From Ktedonosporobacter rubrisoli (GTDB taxonomy: Bacteria > Chloroflexota > Ktedonobacteria > Ktedonobacterales > Ktedonobacteraceae), in NCBI RefSeq assembly GCF_004208415.1, contig NZ_CP035758.1:1488001-1552000 (forward strand): DNA of 64,000 bases, in the 5' to 3' direction. The stretch's first letter is position 1; each line of letters opens with the position of its first letter. The notes beneath the pieces were generated by a model, which saw nothing but the letters and a program-made list of their open reading frames with translations, searched no databases and was not told the origin of the DNA. Made by a program: the position numbers and the translations under genes. Positions 1 to 8,554 of the stretch are shown in pieces.

Positions 1-1185
1 ACAGGGGGCGGTGAGCTCTATGCTGGGCGGCTTGATAGAGCGCGTCAGATGGCCTCTGAGGCGTATTCCCTCTTTTTAACTACCGAGGCGAATACTTATG
101 GTATGAATGCGGCAATCATGCTGCTCAATGAGGTCTGTTTTCAGCAAGGCGAGCTCCACCAGGCTGCACACTATCTGCGGCAGCTCCTTGATAGCGAAGA
201 TCCTCCCGATCAGGGATATGCTTTGCTGGGGCTGGCACGGCTTTCCTATGAATGGAACGATCTTAAGGCGGCAGAGCAACAGGCGCGTCAGGTGCTGGCG
301 CTTGCTCAACTTCATAGCGATGAGCTTGGCAGATGTCATGCCGAACTTTTTTTGCAGATTCCCGGCTCATTGGTGCTGGCTCGCGTCTTGTTTGGCCTGG
401 GCGAGATCCTGCAGGCCCAACATCTGGTACACGAGATGCTGGTCCTGACGCAAGAGCGCGGGTGGTTGTATCTTCAGCGGGAAGCTCTTACTTCTCTGGC
501 TCGCCTAAACCTGGCTGCTGGGGACTTGCCGGCGGCTCAGCGCCAGTTGGATACGTGCCGACAGCTTGGCAAGGAAATTCGTATCCAGCAGCGGGAACAA
601 GAGGCCCTCATATCTGTGCGCCTGCTTATCGCGCGTGGAGAGTGCGCGGAGGCTCTGGATTTGCTTGCGTCCTGGCAGCTAAAGGCGCAAGAACAGCAAC
701 GCAGAGGTAGCGAGCTGGAAATCCTTGTGCTTAAGGCGCGGGCCTATGCTGTTTGTGGCAATTTAGCGCAAGCTGTGGTGGAGCTCAAGGAAGCCGTGAT
801 GATAGGTCAGCCGGAAGGTTATCAACGCGTCTTTCTTGATGAGGGCGTGGATCTGCTGCCTGCTTTGCGGGCGCTCCTGCTCAATCTGCCCAATGAGCAG
901 CAAGTGAGCTATGTGCGGGATTTGCTCGCGGAATTTGCTAAGTCCCAGGAGGGGCGGCTTATCCCTTCGCCGGAAGCTTCCTCATTCCTGCTTGAGCCAC
1001 TGAGCTCGCAGGAACAGCGTGTGTTACGCTTGCTGGCGGCTGGACGCTCTAATCCAGAAATTGCCAAGGAGCTGGTTGTCTCTATCAATACCGTCAAGAC
1101 ACAGGTTCAGAGTATCTATCGCAAGCTTAACGTCAAGAACCGTTGGGAGGCGCGTGCTACGGCCCAACGCTTGCAGCTCCTCTAA
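1..1185 (+). CDS. LuxR/MalT-type transcriptional regulator, C-terminal part (5' end outside window)
   Basis: The reading frame is open from base 1, so the ATG at 49 is probably internal and the gene starts upstream of the window. The visible 394 residues are mostly leucine/alanine-rich helical pairs of the TPR-like kind found in the MalT family. The last 65 residues form a LuxR-type helix-turn-helix (SSQEQRVLRLLAAGRSNPEI, then NTVKTQVQSIYRKLNVKN). The C-terminus closely resembles that of the 922-residue regulator at 16034-18802, so the missing N-terminus probably carries the same P-loop ATPase (inference). The ligand is unknown. Confidence 0.88.
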   Translation, partial: TGGGELYAGRLDRARQMASEAYSLFLTTEANTYGMNAAIMLLNEVCFQQGELHQAAHYLRQLLDSEDPPDQGYALLGLARLSYEWNDLKAAEQQARQVLALAQLHSDELGRCHAELFLQIPGSLVLARVLFGLGEILQAQHLVHEMLVLTQERGWLYLQREALTSLARLNLAAGDLPAAQRQLDTCRQLGKEIRIQQREQEALISVRLLIARGECAEALDLLASWQLKAQEQQRRGSELEILVLKARAYAVCGNLAQAVVELKEAVMIGQPEGYQRVFLDEGVDLLPALRALLLNLPNEQQVSYVRDLLAEFAKSQEGRLIPSPEASSFLLEPLSSQEQRVLRLLAAGRSNPEIAKELVVSINTVKTQVQSIYRKLNVKNRWEARATAQRLQLL

Positions 1186-1389
1186 CCTCTTTTGTGCTCC
1201 TTCTTTTTGCGCCAGCCGCTTTCCTGTCTTTGCCTATGAACGCTGCTTCTCAGGCATGATTTCCTCTGACCAGGCTTTGCAGCTCTGTGAAATAGATGAA
1301 TAGTAGGCAAAGGCGTAACGGCCCACTCACGAGGAGATGAACGGGCTCATTTTGTGCTCCCTTCTGCTCTTCTCGCGTGAGCTGTGCAT

Positions 1390-2241
1390 TTAGAGGGAAG
1401 GCGGACCCTGACGAATGGTTTTGCGCACTTCTTCGGCATCGAATACCGAGAAGAAGCCACCCAGAGCCCAGGTTACGCCAGCCTCGGCATAGGCCTGCAG
1501 CTTGCTGCGCTTTTGCTCGTCGTTGGCTGCGGCAAAGACTTGAGCATGGATGGCGATATCAAAGGCTTTGTCCTGGCTGCGGCGCTCGTCGATCAGCTGC
1601 TTGAGCTCCTGAATGTCCGCAGGAGTCAGCTGCGCGTAGGAGCCATCTGGATTTACGGCGAAAGGATTGGCGCCTTCGTAGCGGGCTGCGCGGGCCAGGG
1701 GCTTTTTATATGGCCAGAGCCAGCCTATCCAGAGAGGAATGCCTGAAGCCTGGACAGGCGGAGGTAAGAAGGTGATTTCGTCGACCTGATAATGCTCTCC
1801 CTGGTAGCTGAAAGGCTTGCCGCTCCAGAGGCCTTGCAAGATATCAAGGCTTTCATCAAGCATGCGCGCGCGCTTCTTAAGATCCATCTCTTCTCCGAAG
1901 GCCTCAAAGGCCAGGTCGTGCTCGTCGCCGGAACCAACGCCAAGAATGAGGCGACCATTGGAGAGGTGATCGAGGGTCACGGCTTCGCGGGCCATTTTCC
2001 AGGGACGTCGCCGTGGCGGAGCGCTCACCAGGAGCCCAAGCTTGATACGTTCAGTGCTCACGGCCACTGCAGCAAGATCAATCCAGGGATCACTCGTGGG
2101 AATGGCCGCGTGGCCATAATGGATGGTATCCGAGAGGAAGAAGCCATCCCAGCCAGATTCTTCGCCAAGCCGGGCCAGTTCTGCCAGGGTACGTGCATCG
2201 CTGTAGCTCCCCATGTTGGGGAGCACCAGACCATACTTCAT
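1390..2241 (-). CDS. LLM-class flavin-dependent (F420-type) oxidoreductase
   Basis: 283 residues with the luciferase-like TIM-barrel pattern: MKYGLVLPNMG at the N-terminus, GEESGWDGFFLSD near residue 30, the RRRPWKMAREAVTLDHLSNG segment near 75-95 and LILGVGSGDEHDL near 100. Length is normal for the family. Such enzymes use FMN or F420; neither the cofactor nor the substrate can be read here. It resembles the protein at 22800-23669. It is divergent from the FAD monooxygenase at 2474, and its upstream region carries a promoter-like pair around a palindrome (2294-2324). Confidence 0.9.
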   Translation of the reverse strand: MKYGLVLPNMGSYSDARTLAELARLGEESGWDGFFLSDTIHYGHAAIPTSDPWIDLAAVAVSTERIKLGLLVSAPPRRRPWKMAREAVTLDHLSNGRLILGVGSGDEHDLAFEAFGEEMDLKKRARMLDESLDILQGLWSGKPFSYQGEHYQVDEITFLPPPVQASGIPLWIGWLWPYKKPLARAARYEGANPFAVNPDGSYAQLTPADIQELKQLIDERRSQDKAFDIAIHAQVFAAANDEQKRSKLQAYAEAGVTWALGGFFSVFDAEEVRKTIRQGPPSL

Positions 2242-2293
2242 CTGTTTATTTCCTTTGCTTTGATCTATTCTTCTCTATCTGTTGTACAGAAAC

Positions 2294-2324
2294 ATTGTAG
2301 GGCCTGACATCATGTCAGAGTCAA
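2294..2324 (-). promoter_or_regulatory. Promoter with 19-base spacer enclosing a palindrome, upstream of the LLM oxidoreductase
   Basis: On the minus strand, TTGACT (2319-2324) and TACAAT (2294-2299) are separated by 19 bases. Inside the spacer lies the perfect palindrome CTGACAT-C-ATGTCAG (2304-2318). A 19-base spacer with an internal palindrome is the geometry of promoters activated by MerR-family proteins (established for that family). No MerR gene is adjacent, so the regulator is unknown. Confidence 0.5.
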
Positions 2325-2473
2325 GCCTTGACAAAATCACCCGCTCAATCACCTGCTGAGGCGATGCCCCGCCAGTCTGTTAGCATTTACACTCTAGACA
2401 TGCAATCTGCTTGTGCGTTTTGTTCACCTTCTCTATGTCTGTTCTTTGAGTATGATGAAAGGATATATATACT

Positions 2474-4126
2474 ATGAGTAACTCTGGTAATGATACATTG
2501 CCCTATGATGAACAGGTCCAGGTCCTCATCGCAGGTGGAAGCCTGGTAGGCCTCTCCGCTGCGGTGTTTCTCCAACATAATGGTATTCAATCGTTGGTGG
2601 TTGAGCGCCATCCTGCGCCCGCGCGTTTGCCCCGGGCCAGAGCGATTAATCCTCGCACGATGGAATTGTTTCGCGCCCTCGGGCTTGAAGAAACGATGCG
2701 CGCGGCACAATCGCCTATCGCCGACTATACTCTGATGGTTCGTGTGGAGTCTCTGGCCGGAACTGAAATCGAGCGCCTTTTCGAGGGGGATTTTGGAGAT
2801 GAGGAAGTAGCTTCGCCCACATCCTGGTGTAGTATAGATCAGGATCAGCTTGAGCCGATTCTTGTTGAGCATGCCCAGAAGCTGGGCTGTGCTCTGCATT
2901 TCAATACCGAACTTGTCTCGTTTGAACAGGATGAGCAGGGTGTCACTGCCGTCATTCGTGAGCGCGCGACGGGCCAGGAGCGGCGGGTACGTGCGAGCTA
3001 TCTGCTGGGCGCCGATGGCAATCGGAGTACTGTTCGCGATACTCTCGGTATTACAACGCAGGGTCCTGGTTTAGTCTATCACTCTACAAATATAGTCTTT
3101 GAGGCCGATCTGCACGAAGCTGAGCGTGGGCGTCGCATTATGCTGTGCTACATCAGTAATCCTGAACTGCCCGATGGGCAGGGCTTCTTGATGCCTATCG
3201 ATGGTCAGAAGCGCTGGCAATTGAGCATAGCACTCCATCCCGAGCGCGGTGAGCGCCGCGAGGATTTCACCGACGAGTATGGCCTCAAGCTGATACGTCT
3301 GGCCACCGGCATTCCTGATCTTGAAGCGAAAATTGTGCAGGCCTATCCCTGGGACCCCGTTAAGGTTGGCGTGTGGGAGATGATGCCGCGCTACGTTGAG
3401 CAGTATCAAAGCGGGCGCGTCTTTCTGGCTGGTGACTCGGCTCATGCGATCCTGCCTACGGGAGCTATGGGAGCCAGTACCGGTATTCAGGATGCCTTCA
3501 ACCTGGCCTGGAAGCTGGCCCTGGTTCTCAAAGGGCAGGCCACGCCAGCTCTACTTACCTCTTATGCTGAGGAGCGCACGCCTATCGGTCAGCTTATGGT
3601 CGAGCAGACCATGCAGCGCTTTGCCCATCGCGTGGGGAACGATGCGAGCTCGCTTATAGATAATGCCTCCTTGATCTTTGGTTATCGCTATCGTCATGGG
3701 GCGTTTATTGCCGAGCCTGGCGCAGAAAAAGCGTCCCTGACCCAGAAGCCAGGCACCTTAAGCGGTGAGCCTGGGACGCGGGCGCCTCATGTCTGGCTGG
3801 AACGTGCAGGCGAACGGCTCTCGACCATTGATCTGTTCGGGCGCAGTTTTGTCCTGCTGAGCGGTGCCGAGGGCGCTTCCTGGCACGAGGCTGCTCAGCG
3901 TGTGGCCGCGCGCTTAGCCCTCAAGTTGGATAGCTGCCAGATCGGCGCCCAGGGCTTGCAGGATGTGGATAGTCGCTGGCAGGCAGCCTATGGAGTGAGC
4001 GCGGCGGGGGCAAGTCTTGTGCGTCCCGATGGCTTTGTGGCCTGGCGTTCGCGCGATGGCGTTGAAGATGCTGAGGCCACGCTTGAGCAGGTGCTCTTGC
4101 GCCTGCTGGGCCGCACTACAGCGTAG
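2474..4126 (+). CDS. FAD-dependent aromatic-ring monooxygenase
   Basis: 550 residues of the PheA/TfdB-type hydroxylase superfamily. Visible are the N-terminal dinucleotide fold (VLIAGGSLVGLSAAVFLQHN, about residues 13-32, ending in VVERH), the DG motif (LLGADGNRSTVRD, about 178-190) and the FAD ribityl-binding GD motif (VFLAGDSAHAILPTGAMG, about 317-334). The C-terminal 120 residues fit the thioredoxin-like domain usual in this group. The reaction is probably NAD(P)H- and O2-dependent hydroxylation of a phenolic or polyketide substrate. The start has AAAGGA upstream. The gene stands alone and ends before a stem-loop at 4148-4187. Confidence 0.93.
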   Translation: MSNSGNDTLPYDEQVQVLIAGGSLVGLSAAVFLQHNGIQSLVVERHPAPARLPRARAINPRTMELFRALGLEETMRAAQSPIADYTLMVRVESLAGTEIERLFEGDFGDEEVASPTSWCSIDQDQLEPILVEHAQKLGCALHFNTELVSFEQDEQGVTAVIRERATGQERRVRASYLLGADGNRSTVRDTLGITTQGPGLVYHSTNIVFEADLHEAERGRRIMLCYISNPELPDGQGFLMPIDGQKRWQLSIALHPERGERREDFTDEYGLKLIRLATGIPDLEAKIVQAYPWDPVKVGVWEMMPRYVEQYQSGRVFLAGDSAHAILPTGAMGASTGIQDAFNLAWKLALVLKGQATPALLTSYAEERTPIGQLMVEQTMQRFAHRVGNDASSLIDNASLIFGYRYRHGAFIAEPGAEKASLTQKPGTLSGEPGTRAPHVWLERAGERLSTIDLFGRSFVLLSGAEGASWHEAAQRVAARLALKLDSCQIGAQGLQDVDSRWQAAYGVSAAGASLVRPDGFVAWRSRDGVEDAEATLEQVLLRLLGRTTA

Positions 4127-4147
4127 CCTGTGTTTGGCCTGATGTTC

Positions 4148-4187
4148 CGGCTGCAATGGATAGATCTAAAAGCTTCAATTGCAGCCG
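4148..4187 (+). terminator. Stem-loop downstream of the FAD monooxygenase
   Basis: The inverted repeat CGGCTGCAAT (4148-4157) / ATTGCAGCCG (4178-4187) is perfect over 10 base pairs with a 20-base loop. It starts 21 bases after the stop codon. There is no clear T tract, so it may be a processing or stability element rather than an intrinsic terminator. Confidence 0.45.
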
Positions 4188-4484
4188 CTTCGTCTAATCG
4201 TGTTGTGGACAGGAAAATAAGTTGGACTCGTTTCTATCTAGCAGGAGTGATACCAAATCCTGCTATTCAGTGATCCAAAAAAGAGAGCACCCTCGACTTG
4301 TCAATGAACTTCTCTGGCTGAAGCAGAACAGATGATGGCTCCCCACCTCTTGGGGATAGTAGTAGGCAATACAAGCAGAGCCATCGGGAGGGTCGTTTTC
4401 CGTTTTCTGCTTCTGCCTCAAGAATAGCTACAGGAGAAGCCTGAAAGCACCAGCCTATCTGGTGTCAAGAGAAAGGAAGCAGAA
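4188..4484. other. Intergenic region upstream of the DUF6745 pair
   Basis: No gene is seen. It holds two small stem-loops: CCCC/GGGG around 4340-4355 and CACCAG-CCTAT-CTGGTG at 4448-4464. The second lies just ahead of the ribosome-binding site AAAGGAAG (4472-4479) of the next gene and could influence its translation (inference). Confidence 0.4.
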
Positions 4485-4784
4485 ATGACCCCCATCATGT
4501 ACCGGCAAGGCGACTTGCTCTTCCAAGCGGTCCACAGACTCCCAGAGGGCCTCATTCCTCGATCAGGCCAGGTGATTGTCGAGGGAGAAGCGACTGGTCA
4601 CAGCCATCGCCTTCTGCAAGGAAGCATCCTCGAAGACGCGCAGGGAGCACTGTTTCTGGAAGTAGGGAAGGCAACACAGGTGATCCACCAGGAGCATCAC
4701 GCCATCGAACTGCCTGCGGGTTGCTATCGTGTCATCAGGCAACGTGAGTACACCCCAGAAGCGATCCGCGAGGTGACTGATTGA
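4485..4784 (+). CDS. Small conserved protein of the DUF6745 cassette
   Basis: 99 residues, mostly beta-strand by composition, with QGDLLFQAV near the N-terminus, GEATGHSHRL at about residues 34-43 and a C-terminal RQREYTPEAIREV. From memory, short proteins with a QGD, a GE.TGH.H and an RQREY.PEAI motif often sit directly before DUF6745 genes; no function is established. A good ribosome-binding site (AAAGGAAG) precedes the ATG. The TGA stop overlaps the ATG of the next gene by one base, so the two are translationally coupled. Confidence 0.8.
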   Translation: MTPIMYRQGDLLFQAVHRLPEGLIPRSGQVIVEGEATGHSHRLLQGSILEDAQGALFLEVGKATQVIHQEHHAIELPAGCYRVIRQREYTPEAIREVTD

Positions 4785-5992
4785 TGGAAGAGATGTTGGG
4801 AAGCATGCCCCCTTGTCCCAGGATCGTTCGGGGCCAGCAGAGCTTGACCCCTCAACAAGAGGAGTATGCCAGACACTTCGCGCAAGAGCGAATTGCCCGG
4901 ATGCTCGCTCCAACCGTCATTGATGAGCAAGAGGCTGAGGCACATCTGCGCGAGGCATACCGGGTGGCCGGACTCTGCCCACCTGTCACGATTCGCTGGT
5001 TTGATTCCCCGATCCCTTTTCTTCTGGCCTGCGTGAAAGACAACAGCGAGTGGGGGGATGTGTATCAGACTATGGAGATACGCGTGAGAACGAGCACGCA
5101 GGACAGTCTGAGGAAGCGTGTGGAAAAGAGCCTGTATGAGAAGGTGGAGGCCTGCGTGTATGGGGAGGCCAGCATGTGGAACACGCAGGGCGCGAGCAGG
5201 TATGGGATATGGACCAATGTGACAGAGATCATCATGTGGGAGATATATCAGAGCGTGTTGGACAGCGTGGAGGCTACTCTGTGGGGCAACACAAGAGTCA
5301 GCGTAGGGGTCAACCTGCGGGACATTACGTGGGCCAACGTGGAGGAGAGCGTGTGGGGCTGCCAGGGATTAGGAGATATAGTGTTATTGAGCTTGCAGGC
5401 CTACAATGATGCGTACTGGCTGGCTTTTTTCCGCTTCCTCCATGAAGTCTTCGAGGAGAATAAACTGATACATTGGGCGCTCTTCAATGAGCTAGTCAGT
5501 GGCTATCGACTGCAAAGCAAAGAAGCCTGGCTGGTGCGCAAGCCGATCCTGCTTGAATGTGACGAGCAAGGCCGACTCCATAGTGCTTCTGGCAGATGCC
5601 TCCAGTATCGTGATGGATGGGGTTGGTATGCTTGGCATGGCGTCCGTATGCCGGAGAAAATCATTCTGCATCCTCAACAACTCACCAGAGAGGACTGGCT
5701 CCAGGAGCACAATGTGGAAGTACGACGAGTCATCCAGGAGCAACTGGGCAATGATCGCTTTGTGGAATTGATCGGCGGGAAGTATATCGATACGGGCACA
5801 CGAGGCAATTTGATCGAGGTGGATCTCGGCAATGATCCTGAAGGGGTAGCCCACTACGTCCAGGTGAGGGACGCCTCCACGCAGCGGCAGTATTCCCTGC
5901 GCGTTCCCCCCTCGATCAGACGAGCCGACGAGGCTATTGCTTGGACTTTTGGACTCGATAGCCAGGACTATCAGCCCAGGCAAGAGACGTGA
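4784..5992 (+). CDS. DUF6745-type protein with Val/Trp-rich helical repeats
   Basis: 402 residues from the ATG at 4784, which shares its A with the upstream TGA; the upstream TTG would overlap further. Residues about 85-215 show a recurring short pattern with V/S and W (SLYEKVEACVYG, ASMWN, GIWTNV, EATLWGN, ANVEESVWG), like a short helical repeat. The C-terminal part contains paired Trp and Gly residues (YRDGWGWYAWHGVRMPE) and LIGGKYIDTGTRGNLIEVDL. I place it in DUF6745 from this pattern. The molecular function is unknown. Confidence 0.75.
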   Translation: MEEMLGSMPPCPRIVRGQQSLTPQQEEYARHFAQERIARMLAPTVIDEQEAEAHLREAYRVAGLCPPVTIRWFDSPIPFLLACVKDNSEWGDVYQTMEIRVRTSTQDSLRKRVEKSLYEKVEACVYGEASMWNTQGASRYGIWTNVTEIIMWEIYQSVLDSVEATLWGNTRVSVGVNLRDITWANVEESVWGCQGLGDIVLLSLQAYNDAYWLAFFRFLHEVFEENKLIHWALFNELVSGYRLQSKEAWLVRKPILLECDEQGRLHSASGRCLQYRDGWGWYAWHGVRMPEKIILHPQQLTREDWLQEHNVEVRRVIQEQLGNDRFVELIGGKYIDTGTRGNLIEVDLGNDPEGVAHYVQVRDASTQRQYSLRVPPSIRRADEAIAWTFGLDSQDYQPRQET

Positions 5993-6156
5993 GGGAGGCG
6001 AGCTTTGGCAGGAGGTTTTGAGCTGTCGTGTTCTTTTCTGCTTTTCATCCGGCAGAAGCTAGACAGGGCCACCAATGGGAACGAGTAATGGCACGAATCT
6101 GGGCTGGATCGTTTTGCTGGGCGACACTCGGATTGGGTATGAAAGAGAGGTGAAGT

Positions 6157-7152
6157 TCAAGCCAGGCGAGTAGCCCTGATGCCCAATACTACTCCAACAA
6201 TGATCAACGCAGCACCAATAAACTCGAAGGGATCAGGTAGCCGGGCCTTAACTAGCGCTACGTAGATGAGAACGGTGATGGGTTCGAAAACGATTAATTG
6301 CCCTGCCAGAGAGACGGGTAATGCGGTGAGGGCGTGATTCCACAGCAATGTTCCTCCCCAGGAGACGCCAATCCCCAGAATGAGGCTTCCCACCACAAAT
6401 GGCAGTAACTGACTACCCGGCTCTAGTAGCGTCTGGAGGTTGAACGAGATGGCGCCACTTCCCTGGGATAGTGGCAGGGCGAAAAGAACCAGAAACAGGG
6501 TACCCACGCCTATCATGGTTGACCAGTTTGCTGATGAAAGATCGGGATGTGCGCGCAGAAAGTTTGTATTGGCGACAGCGTACCAGGTCCACAGAGCTAC
6601 GGCGACACTTGCAAAGAGAATGCCCAGGCAGCGTTGCTCAAGGGTTCCTGGGAGATCTTGTCTCCCGCCCAACGTATAGAGATTGATGACCAGCAAGCCC
6701 ATGACAAGCAGGATGATGGGCAAAAGCAGGCGCGAGAAAGGATATTCTCGTCGCTTCCAGTTGCCATATAGGGCGATAGTTATCGGTAATGTTCCATTGA
6801 TGAGAGCTGTAACCGATGCCCCAACATTCTGAACACCCAGCACCAGAAAGATGTAATAGCCGACGTTGCCTGTAGCGGCAAAGAGCAGGGCGCTGAACCA
6901 GGTTCGGCGATCGCTTCCTTGCATCTGACGACGGGTGAAAAGGAGAAAGATACAGAGCGATAGCAATCCATATGACAGGTAGCGTCCAAGCGCAAACTGA
7001 AACGAAGTGAAGCTAGCTTCGCGGGCAGGAATAATAAAGGCGAGGGCGCTAAGAATATTGACGCCGATGCCATAGCAGATACCACCGGCCCTTGTTCGTG
7101 ATTGCTTTGTCTTCCCTTCTTCCTGTTTGGAATATCTTGTATCTGGCTGCAT
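6157..7152 (-). CDS. EamA/DMT-family membrane transporter
   Basis: 331 residues with about ten hydrophobic segments in two five-helix halves, the standard layout of the drug/metabolite transporter superfamily. Examples are SALAFIIPAREASF near residue 35, FSALLFAATGNVGYYIFLVL near 85 and LILGIGVSWGGTLLWNHAL near 260. It probably exports a small metabolite or drug across the cytoplasmic membrane. It is divergent from the CGNR-type regulator at 7288, so the two probably form a regulator/exporter pair. Confidence 0.88.
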   Translation of the reverse strand: MQPDTRYSKQEEGKTKQSRTRAGGICYGIGVNILSALAFIIPAREASFTSFQFALGRYLSYGLLSLCIFLLFTRRQMQGSDRRTWFSALLFAATGNVGYYIFLVLGVQNVGASVTALINGTLPITIALYGNWKRREYPFSRLLLPIILLVMGLLVINLYTLGGRQDLPGTLEQRCLGILFASVAVALWTWYAVANTNFLRAHPDLSSANWSTMIGVGTLFLVLFALPLSQGSGAISFNLQTLLEPGSQLLPFVVGSLILGIGVSWGGTLLWNHALTALPVSLAGQLIVFEPITVLIYVALVKARLPDPFEFIGAALIIVGVVLGIRATRLA

Positions 7153-7188
7153 ATCTATCTCTTCCCACTGCCCTGCTTGACTGGTTTT

Positions 7189-7248
7189 ATGTCACCTGCT
7201 AAAATTAATTAGCCAGTAACATTAGTCTAGCATTGATAATGTCACCTG
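7189..7248. promoter_or_regulatory. Paired direct repeats ATGTCACCTG between transporter and CGNR regulator
   Basis: The 10-mer ATGTCACCTG occurs at 7189-7198 and again at 7239-7248, with starts exactly 50 bases apart, near five helical turns. Both copies lie in the 135-base divergent intergenic region. This spacing suits a protein binding two sites on one DNA face; the CGNR protein is the obvious candidate. Confidence 0.45.
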
Positions 7249-7287
7249 TCAATGATATTTTGGTGGTAACGCAATGGTGGAGACAAG

Positions 7288-7926
7288 ATGATGGACAACT
7301 TTGAAAACCCTATCGATGCTTTCAGGCTCGTTGGAGGCCGACCTTGCCTCGACTTTACCAATACAATCGACGGACGAAGCAGCGCTCATCCCCAGGAGTG
7401 TTTGCACAGTTTGGCCGATTTGCTCAAATGGTGCCTCCGCGTCGGTCTTCTACAGGAAGAGCTAGTTCAAGGCCTTCTTGAGCAAGCAAAAAAGCAACCT
7501 GCAGCAGCCACAACGGAGTTTGAGCGGGCTCTTGCGCTACGTGAAACGCTCTATCGCATCTTCTCAGCAAGCGCCCGAGGAATGAGGCCGGCAGCCGATG
7601 ATCTTGCTCACTTGAGCACAACCTATGCAGCCACACTCATACATGCCTGCCTCGTATCCGGGGACGAAGAATTTGCCTGGGCCTGGAATGACGAGGAGCA
7701 TTGGTCCGGCTATTTGCTCTGGTTGCTGGCAAAGTCAGCTGTGGAACTGCTCACTTCGCCTGATGTACGGCGGGTGAAGGAGTGTCCTGGCAACAAGGGG
7801 TGTGGCTGGCTGTTTCTAGACACCAGCAAGAATGGCAGTCGTCATTGGTGTAGTATGGAAGGTTGCGGAAGTCGTGCCAAGAGGCAACGACAATATAGAC
7901 GTCAGCGGAGCGCAATTGCTCAATAG
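7288..7926 (+). CDS. ABATE/CGNR zinc-finger regulator
   Basis: 212 residues. The N-terminal half (FRLVGGRPCLDFTNTIDGR at about residues 11-29) matches the ABATE domain. The C-terminus is a CGNR-type treble-clef finger with CPGNKGCGWLFLD, HWCSMEGCGSR and a basic tail RQRQYRRQR. The signature appears as CGSR here, a conservative variant. These proteins are presumed DNA-binding one-component regulators. The divergent DMT transporter is its likely target. Confidence 0.9.
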   Translation: MMDNFENPIDAFRLVGGRPCLDFTNTIDGRSSAHPQECLHSLADLLKWCLRVGLLQEELVQGLLEQAKKQPAAATTEFERALALRETLYRIFSASARGMRPAADDLAHLSTTYAATLIHACLVSGDEEFAWAWNDEEHWSGYLLWLLAKSAVELLTSPDVRRVKECPGNKGCGWLFLDTSKNGSRHWCSMEGCGSRAKRQRQYRRQRSAIAQ

Positions 7927-7973
7927 ATGAGTTGAAGGAAAGCTGGTTCTCCAGGCGGTTCCAGATATTGAGC

Positions 7974-7989
7974 CGCCGGAGAGCCGGCG
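7974..7989. terminator. Compact GC-rich hairpin between convergent genes
   Basis: CGCCGG (7974-7979), loop AGAG, CCGGCG (7984-7989). It lies between the convergent CGNR gene and the Ddn-type gene and could terminate either transcript. No T tract is present on either strand. Confidence 0.4.
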
Positions 7990-8032
7990 CGTGCTACAGT
8001 AGGAGCAGCTCTTCTTCTCACATGGCTGGCAC

Positions 8033-8449
8033 TTAGCTCACGCGGCGCAAAGCTACAAAGGGGATCTCGCGCGTCGTATTGGCCTGGTGCTCTTTCACCA
8101 TGGGCCACTTCTCTAGAAGCTGCTCGCGCTCAGCGCTATCCACAGTGGTTGCGATGGCTTTGAAGTGTTCATTACCGACTTCGACTGTAACTTCTGGCTG
8201 CGCGGCGAGATTGAGATACCACGCGGGATGCGCTGGGGAGCCCATGCGCGAAGCTACGACGATATAGCGCCCTCCCTCAATCTGGTAGGCAAGAGGTGAT
8301 GTGTGAGCTTTGCCGCTCTTTCTCCCTGTTGTGGTCAGAAGAAGCAAGGACGCACCTTGATATCTTCCACCAACTTTTCCTCCGTTGCTGCGAAACTCTT
8401 GAATGACGTTATTGTTCCAATCGCTAAGATCATTGCTCCACTCGCTCAC
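8033..8449 (-). CDS. Ddn-type deazaflavin (F420)-dependent nitroreductase-family protein
   Basis: 138 residues from a GTG start, with AAAGGA about 11 bases upstream. The sequence has the small split-barrel pattern of the Ddn/PNPOx-like family: FRSNGGKVGGRYQGASLLLL, TTTGRKSGKAHTSPLAY (about 39-55), GSPAHPAWYLNLAAQPEVTV (about 71-90). Family members bind F420 and reduce quinones, nitroaromatics or other electrophiles. The substrate cannot be told from sequence. Confidence 0.9.
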   Translation of the reverse strand: MSEWSNDLSDWNNNVIQEFRSNGGKVGGRYQGASLLLLTTTGRKSGKAHTSPLAYQIEGGRYIVVASRMGSPAHPAWYLNLAAQPEVTVEVGNEHFKAIATTVDSAEREQLLEKWPMVKEHQANTTREIPFVALRRVS

Positions 8450-8554
8450 TATGCTTATATCCTTTCTGTCTTATGCTCAAATGAGCCTTAAAAGGGTAGA
8501 TAGAACCTCATCTACCCATTCTTTCACATAAGTTGAGATTTTTCAATACGATCT

